Assembly: GCA_027627225.1 (NCBI GenBank)
Contig: JAPFQT010000387.1
Span: forward strand, 62,001 to 126,000
Reading direction: 5' to 3'
Source: Congeria kusceri
Taxonomy: Eukaryota > Mollusca > Bivalvia > Myida > Dreissenidae
DNA length: 64,000 nucleotides
Below the pieces are notes generated by a model that was not told where the DNA came from, made no database searches, and saw only the letters and a program-made list of their open reading frames with translations. A program made the position numbers and the translations under genes. This document shows positions 1 to 11,059 of this stretch, piece by piece (the first letter of the stretch is position 1; every line of letters starts with the position of its first letter).

Positions 1-257
1 TATGTAAGACACAGACGGTAGAATATAATTCACAATGTCCAAAACTACACTGTCATTTTAAGATAAAAATATTGTTTATACAAACATATTGTAGATCCTA
101 AACCACAATTGTGTTTTGAAACATAACACAATACACAATACATAAATTTGAAACATAATACATTACACAATACATAAGTTTCAATATAAATACATAAGGT
201 CATTTTAAGATAAACATATTTGTTATTATACAAATGTCTGATACATGTAAAAGTAAG

Positions 258-607
258 CTATTGCACTGTGAACACCAGGATGTTGTTGCCAACTTGTCCC
301 ACAATGATGGAGGCTGTGTGCCTGTTGTAGCAGACTGACTCTGGGACCCTCACTCCATCCCTGCCTGTAGTCAGAGTGGCCAGCTTCTTCCTGCCCTCCC
401 TGTCCACCTGTATGACAGTGTGGGACCCGTATCCACAGACCAACACTTGGCCTGCAGGTGTCACATGTACAGCCAGTGGGTATAGTAGTTTAGGGTCCTC
501 CAACGTAGAGATTACTGACCCATCCCTGGCCAGGGTGAGGAGCTTGTCCTGGGAGAGGTTGATGATGTATACCAGATCCCCAGTGGGACTCACAGCACAC
601 TTCCATA
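258..607 (-). CDS. TRIM-like exon 3 (C-terminal propeller blades and stop)
   Basis: The acceptor is TCTGTTTTGCAG just before 607. Joining in phase 1 gives GST-VWKCAVSPTGD, a typical blade start, then DLVYIINLSQDKLLTL, LAVHVTPAGQVLVCGYG, and a final blade ending ILVFTVQ before TAG. This completes the beta-propeller of the gene. The AT-rich DNA at 1-257 is its 3' flank. It carries a short imprecise repeat (about 50-92 and 198-240), and no convincing AATAAA signal was seen on the minus strand. Confidence 0.78.
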
Positions 608-1572
608 CTGCAAAACAGAGTCACATCAAGATATTAAATTACTTTAAATGTTTAATATTGTTAATACACAAACTGCAGTGACATCGTATTATTAATGCGT
701 TGTTAAACAGACAATTACGCATCTTAAAGATCTGCATAAAATCCAACAATAATAAATATTTTAGTGTGACAGGAAGGTTCTGTATCAGTTTATTGCCTAA
801 AAGTTTGACACGTTGACTGGTGAGTTAGAATTGCATTTACCACAATTACACAGATGGAAACGATTACACGCTACAGTGAACATGTACACATGGGAATGTG
901 TAACTATATGCAGTAATAACAGATTTCCTATACATGTATACATGAATGTGATGCAACTATGGCATATGCAGTATTAATAGATTTTCTATACATGTATACA
1001 TGATTACTGACATCTGTGTTATTCTATAGCTGACACTGGCTGACATATTTATAACATGTACATGTACATTATAATAACAGAAGTTAAGCTTTTACAACAG
1101 GAAATATGTTTCAAAACAACATGAAATAAAACTTTTCTCTCTGGTTCTTCTACACAAGTAACAAAAGCCAGTTGTTATTTAAACAGTATTACAAACACAA
1201 ATCTATTAATTTAACAAATTTCAACTACAACAATTTTAAGTTTATTTACTTCATATAACGTTTGGAAACATGATGAATTATGAAACAATAATGCATGTAT
1301 ATTTACTTGCAAACCACAAAATATAAACAGCAGGTCACACAGTGTGTCATCGATTTGCACTCACCGTCTATTTATCGACATGCCATGAAGTCAGAAGTGA
1401 CAGTCAAAATGCCTGATAACTTATATATATAAATCAATAATATTGAAAATCATTCTTTACTGCTGTTGTAATAATAAATTGACACATGTACATTCTACAA
1501 CTATGCAGTCTTACAATTACTTTATGATACATATTTCTAATAATATCCGGATGAACCCGCCATGATTCTAAC
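608..1572 (-). other. Intron 2 of the TRIM-like gene
   Basis: AT-rich non-coding DNA bounded by a GT donor and an AG acceptor. It contains a small tandem duplication of about 65 bp near 890-1005, with the phrase CTATACATGTATACATGA appearing twice. No other gene was seen. Confidence 0.6.
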
Positions 1573-2543
1573 CTGTAGATCCAGCTGTTGTATGCTCATA
1601 CAGCTTGCTGACCAGTTTCCCACTCAGCGTGTACTTGTACAGTCCAGTACGATCAGTGACATACAGCTCCCCCTGGTGGTGGGCGATACCTTCACAGTAA
1701 TGTTGTAACTGAAGCTTCCTGCCCTTCACCAGCTGCCCATTGTTAACAGAGATAAACTGGATCCCACATGCGTTAGCATCATTTACAGTAACAGCAACTT
1801 CACCGTCTGTTATATGACATATGTCCCGTGGATTAGTTGACACATCACAATGAGTAAGCACCCTGTACTGCTGGTCCAGCAGCTTTAATTTCGTATTAGC
1901 GTAGTCTACAACAAGAATCTGGCCATCAGGGAGAACACATATGCCAGTGATATAGCATTCTAATGAATCACTAGATATTTTCACATTGTGCTCAGACGTC
2001 CTCTGCATGGTGAATACTTGGTCTGACTTCCCCAGCACTGTCAATGCCTGTTGTATTTTGTGCAGACATTTCTTGCTGGCTATAAAGGAGAGTTCCTTAT
2101 CATCCCCAATTTTCTGCATGGCTTCATGGAGCCGTTTCAAGTCATCCTGAAGCCCGGTGCAGTTGTCAATAGCACTCTGAAGAGAATCTTTCAGGCTCAT
2201 ATGTTCATCTTTCATTTCCTCCATTTCCTTAACAGTACTATTATCAAGTTCATCCAACATGCTAATTATTTTCCTAGACATTTCTTCGTTCATGTTTTGC
2301 TCATTTTCATAAGTACTTTGATCAAATTCATTAAAAATGGAACTTAAATTCTGATCGATTTTTTCCCCCACATATCGGTCATGTTCATCATATGAACCCT
2401 GCAGAGACTGCTTGCTGGCCTCCAGACTATTTTGCAGGCTGTTTAGTTCTTTTCGAATAGCTTGGAGTTTGACAGACAGTTGCTGCAGGTCTGTGGACTG
2501 GTTTTTGGCAGACTCAGGAATAAGTGTCACCTTAATGCATTGA
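1573..2543 (-). CDS. TRIM-like exon 2 (coiled coil and first propeller blades)
   Basis: The acceptor is TTTTGTTTTCAG immediately before 2543. The open frame continues upstream into the intron, so the true exon starts at SQCIKVTLIPES. The first half is rich in Leu, Glu, Lys and Gln heptads (QQLSVKLQAIRKELNSLQ) and is a coiled coil. The second half holds propeller blades with NHL character, for example GICVLPDGQILVVDYANTK and the later ELYVTDRTGLYKY. The donor is TACAG|GTTAG at 1572-1571, and the exon ends in phase 1. The 971-nt length is open throughout. Confidence in the family is high; paralogue identity cannot be assigned. Confidence 0.8.
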
Positions 2544-2869
2544 CTGAAAACAAAACACATTATAACAATATTTAAAAAGAAGAAGCCCATTTCGAAAAAA
2601 TATGTCATTTTAAGGTGCTGAATGCTCGACCTTGTTTTTGATAGCACTCTGGTCTTTTGTTTAAAGAGTCAATTCATAACTGTGATGAGGTATGGTGAAT
2701 TTTGGGTTAATACATCTTAGAGATAGTGAAGAAGAAAAATTATAAGTTTAAAAAAGGGCAATAACAGCACAAAAATCATGTATATAGTTTACTCATCTTG
2801 TCTACAGAATGGGTTCATAATGCACTTGGGGGGATGAGGAGGGGGGGGGCATATACTGGACTTTAGACT

Positions 2870-3746
2870 GTATAAATTTTCATTTGAATATCTGTAGTAG
2901 TTACAGAGATATGTACTTGTTGCACGCAAACCTTAACCTGAATTTTCTCTTGGGCGCAAACCTTAACCTGACTTTTCTAAGAACAAAAAGGGGCATAATT
3001 CTGCTAAATTGCTGGTCAGTTATTAATCTTGGCCACTGACCATATATAATGACCCTGGAGGCATGTGTGAAGTTTCAACTGAATATCTGTAGTAGATATA
3101 GAGACATGGAGTTGTTGCACACAAATTTTAACCTGATTTTCTAAGTACAAAAAAGAGGCACAATTCTGCTAAATTGCAGGTCAGAGTTATGGGCCTTGGT
3201 AAGTGACCTCACATAATGACCCCAAACACATGTGTGAAGTTTCAATTGAAAATCTGTAGTAGTTACAAAGATATGTACTTGTTGCAAGCAAACCTTAACC
3301 TGAATTTTCTTTTGCACACAAACTGTAACCTGAATTTTTTTAAGTACAAAAAGGGGCATAATTCTGTTAAAATACTAGTCACAGTTGTGGTTCTTAGCCA
3401 GTGACCTTATATAATGACCCTGAAGGCATGTGTGAAGTTTCAGTTGAATATCTGTAGAGATATGAAGTAGTAGATATAGAGATATGGAGTTGTTGCACGC
3501 GAACTTTAACCTGATTTTCTAAGTACAAAAAGGGGCTAAATTCTGCTAAATTGCAGGTCAGAGGTCTTGGTCAGTGACCTCACATAATGATCCTGAATAC
3601 ATATGTGAAGTTTCAAATGAATATCTGTAGTAGTCACAGAGATATGGACATGTTGCACGCAAACCTTACCCTGAGCATTATGCTGACGCAGACGAACGGG
3701 CGAGTAGTATAGCTCGAACTATTTTGTGAATAGTCGAGCTTAAAAA
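2870..3746. mobile_element. Pearl-like element with about 180-bp internal units (in TRIM intron 1)
   Basis: About four diverged direct units repeat the phrases AAAAAGGGGCATAATTCTGC, TGTGAAGTTTCA and GAATATCTGTAGTAG. The right end is CGAACGGGCGAGTAGTATAG followed by a stem-loop (AGCTCGAACTATT / AATAGTCGAGCT) and an A-run. The same family occurs at 12116-13632. The left boundary is unclear. Open frames across it are incidental. Confidence 0.7.
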
Positions 3747-4158
3747 TAATGAAATGTGTAGCTGATAGAACAGTTAACTTCAACCTGTACTTCAACTCAT
3801 TATACATTCATCCAGTTTACTTAGTTAGCTATTGGTTTCCAAGCAAATACAAACTGTTATCTGGCATTTCTGTTATTGTTTAATACAATGATTTCCTGAG
3901 ATATTTGTTTAGTTCTCAACTTGATAGTTTGACACATTATTAGTGTTTATAATGAAACTGATTTAAAACCATCTGCTTGGTGACATTAATAAATATGGTC
4001 CTAAAATTATCACTACTTCTTAATTACATAAATATATGAATTTGTTAAAGAACAGTGTCATTGTTAATATTTAACAGTGAATAAAATATGATTGAATCAT
4101 GTTGCTCTAAATTGTTAAAATGTATTGATATCAATAACAATAATTTTATCTTTGATAC

Positions 4159-4469
4159 CTGTGATCACAATTTGTGCAGCACAGCTGACTGTGGTCATTG
4201 CAGAACTGTGTCAGTTTTTCATCCTTGTGTAGTTCACATTTCTGTAAAAAGTCCTCAACTTCCTTGGACACAGGCCACTTCATCATTTCTCCCCTTCCAC
4301 ATGTGGTATGATTTGTAAACAACTAACCATGTAATTGAACACATTTTTTACAATAAAACTTGTGACATGTTTCACAATAAATGTCTGCTGATTCCTCAAG
4401 ATTCCGATCTATACAGGCTGAGCAAAGGAAGTCTTTAACCCTACGAGAACGTTTAGCAACAGAAGCCAT
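4159..4469 (-). CDS. TRIM-like exon 1 (B-boxes), contains in-frame TAG
   Basis: The ATG is at 4469-4467 (MASVAKRSRR...). The first zinc-binding segment has Cys16, Cys19, Cys32, Cys35, Cys40 and Cys43. The second begins CELHKDEKL and continues through CNDHSQLCCTNCDH, a B-box 2-like pattern. The donor is AG|GTATCA after base 4159, and the exon ends in phase 2. Codon 49, just after QLHG, is TAG, and the reading resumes as LFTNHTTCGRGE. In the family this position usually belongs to a conserved linker between the two B-boxes, so the stop is a point-type lesion rather than the end of a domain. Confidence 0.7.
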
Positions 4470-5040
4470 TTTGACTTTCAACTTTTATGAGTTTAATTTA
4501 ATTGATATAAAAATGTCAGTGTCTTTGTTAAAACATTTATAGGTACATATTCTAGAAAAAACAAAACAAATTAAATGCCTGTGTCAATAATCCAGAAAGA
4601 AAAGACTCCGCACTGAACATAAACCAAGATAACATTCAAATGATGTTCAGTGGTCTCATACCAGTAAACAGTGTAACTATGTGAACTGTCACGTGAGTAT
4701 TAGGTCACGCGAGTATTAGATTACTTTCAACTTTGCACTACCACAAAGAAGGCTTGTAGTTGAATATCAGTTTACTTTAAACCACATTATCACACAGACC
4801 CAATGCAGTTGGTTTAAGTGTGTACTGATAAAATGAACGTTATGTCAATGCAGTGTTTATTATGTAGGAGAATCCCACACTGAATATTATATCACACTTG
4901 TCAGTTCCTCAAAAAAGTAAACTGGTTTGATTTTTGTTAAGTCATTTTTAAAACAATTCCACTGAATTAACGGTAATATTCTGCAATTTTCAATAGTAAA
5001 AGCCATACGAATCCCGTCTTAAACACATGAAAGGTGTTGC
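4470..5040. other. Upstream flank of the TRIM-like gene, no gene seen
   Basis: AT-rich DNA that should hold the promoter of the minus-strand TRIM-like gene. No clear TATA or initiator element could be assigned, and no coding frame was recognised. Confidence 0.4.
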
Positions 5041-5426
5041 CCACTGTCAGTATCGAATGTGGTTTCTTACTAAATTCTGTAAGGACTCACACTCAAACTT
5101 TAAATTTAAAAATCTGTTGGATAAAATAATTAATAAATTGGGTAGGCACTCCAATGAGACAGAAACTGATTTTTAAATATTTACATTTTGTACTTTTTTT
5201 GTCTGTCAACTTTATTTGACGGCTTAATAACAATTGTTTCTGTTTTCCAGTGGTTTCAGAGAAGTTTTTGTAAGCAAACTGTTGACAGCGAATGACCTAC
5301 AATAAACAACTACGGACAATGATTGACCACATTAAACCATTCTTAGAGATCAAAGGTGCAGCCATACTACATTTGGACAGCATGTCACTGAGGCTGTGAC
5401 TGTTGTTGATATCAAGGTCATCTTAC

Positions 5427-5567
5427 CATGGCAAGACCTCCAGTTGCAATTCTCAACTTGACAATTATCACAGCCACAGTCACTTCCACCTAGGCAGGAG
5501 AGAGGTCGGTACAGGTCCAGTGGCTGACTCGAGTCCCTGGCTGACCGATGTGTCCTCCGTATATCAA
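5427..5567 (-). pseudogene. Decayed thrombospondin type-1-like exon, copy 1
   Basis: Minus-strand exon with acceptor GTTACACAG before 5567 and donor CATG|GTAAG after 5427, phase 1 at its start. The frame reads VDIRRTHRSARDSS and then SCLGGSDCGCDNCQ. It aligns with copy 2 (VQRTDWSARASS...), but the tryptophan is His and the CSVSCGNGT core is missing. TSP1 modules are commonly carried on phase 1-1 exons and mediate extracellular binding. The parent gene cannot be named. The surrounding intron is duplicated with it. Confidence 0.5.
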
Positions 5568-5670
5568 CTGTGTAACAAGTATACAACTGAATAATATGGG
5601 AACTCATGTGCATGTGGTGTTCAAAATTATAACCAAACATTATAAAACCTATATGTTTTTTAAACATACA

Positions 5671-6400
5671 ATAATAACTAGACGAGTGTCCGTAGGACAC
5701 GGATGCACCCACATTCCGCTGGTTGTCACAAAACTCTGCTGATGTTGGGAAAAATGCAACAAACTACCCAGGTGCACAAATTCACATGCTGATGAATATG
5801 TTCATAACGTTTAATCAGTCTAGCAGTTATACTTTGTTAGTTACACGCGACACGAATCCAAAAATGTCATTTTTTGCTAAAAAAGGCCCATAACTCTACT
5901 GATGTCTGAAAAGGATGCACCAAAATACCCAGGTTCACATGCTGATTATTATGTTTTTAAAGTGTCATCATTCTAATAATAATACTTTTCGAGTAACACG
6001 CAACTAAAGTCCAAAAATGTCATTTTTTGCTAAAAAAAGGGCCATAACTCTGCTGATGTAGGAAAAAAATGCACCAAAATACCCAGGTGCACAAGTTCAC
6101 ATGCTGATTAATATGTTTGTACAGTTTCATCACTCCAGCAGTAATACTTTTTGAGTTACGCGTGACACAAATCCAAAAATATCATTTTGTGCTAGAAAAG
6201 GGCCATTACTCTGCTGATGTCGGAAAAAACTGCACCAAAATATCCTGTGCACTAGCCCCGATGCCGATGAATATGCTTAAAAAGTTTCATCACTCTAGCA
6301 GTTATACTTTCTGATTAATTCCCGACACAAAAATCTGACAGACAGACGGACGAACAAGGGAAAATGTATATCTCCCCCCCCGCCAAAGTGGGGGCATAAA
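5671..6400. mobile_element. Pearl-like element, GTGTCCGTAGGACAC family
   Basis: The left end carries the palindrome GTGTCCGTAGGACAC after an ACTAGA motif. Inside are four units of about 140-150 bp, each with CTCTGCTGATGT, ACCCAGGTGCACAAG and CTAGCAGTTATACTTT. The right end has GACAGACGGACGAAC and the inverted motif TATCTCCCCCCCCGCC / GGGGGCATA. A sister copy lies at 9723-10286. It interrupts decayed TSP1 unit 1. Confidence 0.75.
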
Positions 6401-7160
6401 AAGTAAAGTGTATGTACTTATAGTGACACTTCTCGCAATTAAGGGCCAGCCAGTTTTGACTTATAGGACATCTTTACTGATGAACATCTTAACTCGTGAT
6501 TCCTATCCTATATGCCGGGCCCTTGGCTGGAAGGCAATCTGTACCCTTTGAGTGTTAGCTAAAACATTTACCACACTGCTTTACAATCATGTAAAATTGC
6601 TTAACACACTGAAACATTTTCCACGACCACCCAGCTTTCTATGACACACATATTTATTACCCATTGATGCCACTCTGTATGGCAAAGCCATATTGAACTC
6701 ATATGCTGTCAGTAAAAGCAGTCTGAAAACTCTTGTCTTGAAATACATTAATTAAAATACACAAATTAACAGAGCACACTTTCAGAATCAAATGTGGATT
6801 TCGGCTGATCTGTGAGGACTCACATTCAAACTTTAAATAAAATGTCTGTTTGATGCAATAATAATTTCTATTGGTTGGGACTCCACTGGCAAGTTTGCAC
6901 CATTTTACTACCCGCAAGTTTTTCTGTAAAGATCAATTTTATATAAAGGCATCTGAACATAATGCCCCGTTTGTTCAACTTTCATCCAGCGGTTACAGAG
7001 AAGTTGTTTAAAGCAAAATGTTCAGAATGAATGACATACAATGAACAACGGACGACAGACAATGACTGACCACAATACAGTTCCTCACAGTTAAAGATCA
7101 TGTAAGCTAAAATTCTGTTGGGTAAAACCATACCACATTTTGGACAGCAGATCATCTTAC

Positions 7161-7342
7161 CTCGGCAGAACCTCGGGGTGCAAACCTCGACTTGACAACT
7201 GTTGAAATGACAGTCACTTCTGCTAGTACAGGTCCAGTGTCTGGCTCGAGTTCCATTCCCGCTGCTTACAGAACTTGAGGCCCTGGCTGACCAATCTGTC
7301 CTCTGTACATCACTGGCACGCCCATAAGTCCGCATACATCAA
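7161..7342 (-). pseudogene. Decayed thrombospondin type-1-like exon, copy 2
   Basis: The clearest copy. In one frame it reads RTDWSARASSSVSSGNGT and continues RARHWTCTSRSDCHFNSCQ. This is the WSxWSxCSVSCGNGTRxR core of a TSP1 repeat in which the second Trp is Arg and both core cysteines are Ser. The acceptor is TTACACAG before 7342 and the donor GAG|GTAAGATG after 7161. A 29-bp insertion near the 5' end repeats GATGTA and puts a stop in the TSP1 frame. The remnant ends in phase 1, as expected for a shuffled TSP1 exon. It is probably part of a dead extracellular or membrane protein gene. Confidence 0.6.
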
Positions 7343-7616
7343 CTGTGTAATATCATAATAGAATAAGAAATAAGGCAACTCATGTGGATGCTGTTAGTAA
7401 AGACTTCATATCATGCTTCAAAATCATGTCCAACTACTTAACACACTGAACTTATACGCAGTATGTTTGTTCACATTTTCAAATAGTATCAAATAATTAT
7501 TCCTTGACCACCCCATGTTTCTATGGCACTCACATGAACTACTGGTAATTGGCTACAGTTAATGTTACTCTGTATGTAAAGGTGGTAAGCGTTCGAGTTC
7601 TATCACTCTAAACTAC

Positions 7617-7734
7617 CTACGACATGCCCGGCCTGTTTCACCATCTTGTGGGCGTCAGCAACACTGCTGAACAGTCAGTCTGTTACCTAGAGGATAGTGT
7701 CAGCAGCCTCTATGTCTTCCTGGGTCTCTCCCGC
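7617..7734 (-). pseudogene. Unidentified exon remnant B, copy 2 (two nonsense codons)
   Basis: Minus-strand stretch between acceptor GATTACCAG and donor GTAG|GTAGTT. The frame reads AGETQEDIEAADTIL, TAG, VTD, TGA, LFSSVADAHKMVKQAGHVV. It aligns with 48138-48224, which is open through the same positions (SVTDRLFSS). It lies upstream, in transcript order, of the TSP1-like exon at 7342-7161, so both probably belonged to one gene. The domain was not recognised. Confidence 0.45.
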
Positions 7735-8145
7735 CTGGTAATCGCACTGTGGAAAATATGAACACAAAATCTAATGCAAACCATGATCAAATACAGTGGT
7801 AACGAGCAATTATATCCTATTTATTAATTCTGCTATGGTGGCTATTGACTGCGTTGGTTGATTTGTTAATCTGTTTTATTTTATGCTTGTCTGTATTTCT
7901 GAACACCCATTTTAACCTATGTCAATTCTGAAAACAATTGGAATTGTAGTAGTTTCAAAATAGTGTTAATTCAAAAGGGACCCAGTGCCTTTAAGCCAAG
8001 CTATTTGTCTTTTATTCTTGTTTTTTTGCGTGTAAAGGAGCATATTGATCGTATTCCCCATAAATATAGACACATAATAAAACAAGACACATTCCCATTT
8101 CTTTCGAAAATATTTTTCAAGTAGGAATAATATACTGATTGAAGA

Positions 8146-9101
8146 AACAAGAGGGCCATAAGGCCCTAGTTTGCTCACCTGAGGGGCTAAGGAACTAAAC
8201 TGACCTAGTTTTTGACCCAGTTTTGAACACATGATGAGGTATTAAATACTATCACTCAGCTTTTACAATCTTGACAGAAGCTGTGCTTGATTTTTAAACA
8301 TGTTCCATTTGAAAATGAGTGCCTCACAATATATTGATTGAAATAAAGTACTAATATCACCGTCTGGCGCCTGTCGTCATTGTCCGTCATCATCGTCAAC
8401 AATTTACTTAAAAATCTTCTTCTCTGAAACTGCTTGGTGTAAATTAACCAAACTTGGTATGGATGTTACTTGGGTGGTCCTCTAACAAAATTCTTCAAAT
8501 TATTTTGATTCATTAAAAAACGTGGAAACTAGTGGGCGCAGGCCTTTTTTCCATATAAAGTTATATTGAAAACTTACAAAAATCTTCCCTGAAAGCACTT
8601 GAAAGAAAGTAACCAAACTTGGTATGAATGTTTCTTGGGTGGTCCTCTACCGAAATACTTCATATTATGAAGATTTGTAAAAACAACTTGGCTGCCAGGG
8701 GGTGGTGCCTATTTTCCTTTTATGGCTATATTAAAAACTTTTAAAATCTTCTTGTCAGAATCCACTGCTTGGATTTCAAAGTAATTTCACAGAAATGTTT
8801 GTTAGATGTTCCATTACCAAATGCTTAAAATAATTTTGATTTGTTAAAAAACATGGCCACCAGGGGGCGGCCAGTTTTCCATGTATGTCCATATTAAAAA
8901 ATTTCTTGTCAGAAAAACTGGTTGGATTGGAAAATAACTTAAAATAAATGTTCCTCTCATTGGGACAAATGTTCTGCGCAAGTTTCATAAAGATTAGGCA
9001 ATACAGTGTTCACAAGGTATATGCTGTCGATGCACGACAGAGGACAGACAAAAGGCGATCACAAAAGCTCACCCTGAGCATGTTGTGCTCAGGAGAGCTA
9101 C
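8146..9101. mobile_element. Pearl-like element, GAGGGCCATAAGGCCCT family, full length
   Basis: The left end is ACAAGAGGGCCATAAGGCCC with the palindrome AGGGCCATAAGGCCCT and then TTTGCTCACCTGAGGGGC. The middle holds about three units of 180-190 bp with ACCAAACTTGGTATG and TGGGTGGTCCTCTA. The right end is GATCACAAAAGCTCACCCTG followed by a strong hairpin, AGCTCACCCTGAGCA / TGTGCTCAGGAGAGCT. This is a very common bivalve interspersed repeat. Confidence 0.8.
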
Positions 9102-9129
9102 AAAATATATACAAAGCCATAATTTTTTT

Positions 9130-10815
9130 CGGGATACATAGTTCCAGTAGAATTCAAACTCACACTCACAAAACATTTATCGATGCTGCACATGGGCAAA
9201 ACGGCATTACAATGACAATTTATTCATAGTGCTTATACTACTTCTACTAATTTTCTCGCGCTAGTGAAAGTGTCATCTATATCTAGTGCCTTTTATTTTA
9301 ACATATAGATTTGTAAACTGTTTGTATTTAGTTATGCCACAATATTATCAATAATTATCTGTAAGTCCATTTAACTTGCTTAATATTTGCTGAAATTAAT
9401 AATTAAAATTGTACAAAATGTTTTGTATTCACATAAATCAATATAAAAGAAAATGATATACCTAGTACATGCTGAGGAGTTAATCTTACAAACAAAGATC
9501 ATGAGATAGTCATCAGCCATTTTCTTGGTTTTAATGAAGATAACACAATGACACACATGTGATCATTTGTTACAAAAGAAAAGTTGCGCATGGTTTTAAA
9601 ACAATTATATTTACTATTTGTCAAATTTTTTTTTTGCATCATTTACTCAGCAGCACATCTATTAATGAGAAAGGCAGTGAATGTTCAATTGTCAGAAGTA
9701 AGTGGAGGAAATTACAGAAATAGATAATAACTAGATGTGTCCGTAGGACACAGATGCCGCCGCATTCCGCTGGTTGTCACAAAACTCTGCTGATGTCGGA
9801 AAAATGCACAAAAATACCCAGGTGCACAAGTTCCCATAATGGTGCATCATGTAAATAAAGTTTTATCTCTCTAGCAGTAATACTTTTTGAGTTACATGCG
9901 ACACAAGTCCAAAAATATTTTTTGCTATAAACGGGCCATAAATCCGCTAATGTCGAAGAAAAACTGCACCAAATTACCCACGTGCACAATTTCTCCAGCT
10001 GGTTAATATGTTCGTAAAGTTTCATCACTCTAGCAGTTATACTTTTTGAGCTATGCCCAACTCAAAAATGTCATTTTTTGTTTAAAAAAGGCCATAACTC
10101 GGCATATGTCGGAAAACACTGCACCAAAATACCCAGGTGCATAAGCCCCGATGCCAATGAATATGCTTATAAAGTTTCATCACTCTAGCAGTTAAACTTT
10201 TCGAGTTATGCTCGACACATAAATCCGACGGACGGACGGATGGCAAATCTATATGTCCCTCCCCCCTCTAATGTGGGGGCATAAAGTTACAGAAATATTC
10301 ATTTAATCATCTAAAAGGTACCATTCAGTTGTACTATCGGAGAGGACTGGAGCAAAGCTTTCCAAGCAACTAAGGCTTTAGCTTTCTTATTACACACATC
10401 ATTTTGGCAGACAGCACCAAATCATAACTGCAATAAAAAAGAAAGGTCATACAATGAATAATAGGAACATGTACACTGGTTTAGGTATAACAACATGAAA
10501 TGAAATGAGCTGGATTAATGGGCTATGCCACTGAATATGATTGATTCACAATATTATATACACCATCACAGGGTTAGGGTCTTCCTAAATCATATTGATT
10601 TGGACAGATGTTCTTCTATGCAATAAAGACATGATGCAATATTACATTCCCTAAATTACTGAAATTGTCCACAAAAAAAGCTTGTAAAACGTATTTATAT
10701 AAACACCCCAAAGATGAAGAATTTTACTGCCAAATTGAAGAAACTTCGACAGAATTATATTTAATTTGCTACAAGTGAAGGACAACACTGTAACACGACA
10801 TGAAAAATACCCAAT
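9130..10815. repeat. Segmental duplicate D1 (paralog of 15.37-16.47 kb, 25.6-25.8 kb and 31.03-31.45 kb)
   Basis: Non-coding sequence repeated with substitutions elsewhere in the window. 9150-9250 matches 15.38-15.56 kb (GGTTCCAGTAG..., ACTACTACTAATTTTC...). 9655-9720 plus 10298-10400 matches 25.62-25.78 kb. 10465-10815 matches 31.085-31.445 kb (CACAGGGTTAGGGTCT, AAGACATGAT, CTACAAGTGAAGGACAA). A pearl-like element at 9723-10286 interrupts this copy only. Confidence 0.65.
9723..10286. mobile_element. Pearl-like element, GTGTCCGTAGGACAC family, with 11-bp target duplication
   Basis: The left end is GATAATAACTAGATGTGTCC with the palindrome GTGTCCGTAGGACAC; the right end is CTCTAATGTGGGGGCATAAAG. 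Internal units match 5671-6400. TTACAGAAATA flanks both sides (9712-9722 and 10287-10297). The paralogous empty site near 25.665 kb has one copy (TTACAAAAATA), so the 564-bp insertion is well delimited. No open frame of its own. Confidence 0.8.
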
Positions 10816-11059
10816 TTTAATAATTATTCTCTACAGGCAATACACTTTGGTTACGTTGACATGCACTCACGAGGGATATCCAGGGCGGAGACCAGTGATA
10901 CATTGGTGCCATATTAACAACGAGATCTGTCAGAGGATAGCACGCTCGACTATTCAAAGTATTTCAGTTTGTACATATTTTGGAAAGTGGAAGGGGCATA
11001 CATTTTTTTAAATACAAAACTGAGTAACAGCAATTATTTCATCAAATTATTCCAAGTTT

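Larger units (their letters stand above)
258..4469 (-). pseudogene. TRIM-like gene (B-box, coiled coil, NHL-type propeller), three exons, premature stop
   Basis: Three minus-strand exons (4469-4159, 2543-1573, 607-258) join in frame through canonical GT/AG introns of phases 2 and 1, giving 1632 nt, or 543 codons plus stop. The order is two cysteine/histidine-rich B-box-like segments, a roughly 150-residue coiled coil, then beta-propeller blades of NHL type. There is no RING domain. This matches the expanded TRIM2/TRIM3/TRIM71-like B-box proteins of bivalves, whose relatives act as cytoplasmic adaptors or E3 ligases. The in-frame TAG at 4325-4323 (codon 49) would end translation inside the first zinc-binding segment. 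Everything else is intact, so this may be a young pseudogene, a segregating null allele or an assembly error. A downstream in-frame start making a truncated coiled-coil/propeller protein cannot be excluded. Confidence 0.75.

Noticed and set aside
7966..8232. 88-codon minus-strand frame
   Set aside because: It overlaps the left end of the pearl-like element at 8146 and has no recognisable domain.
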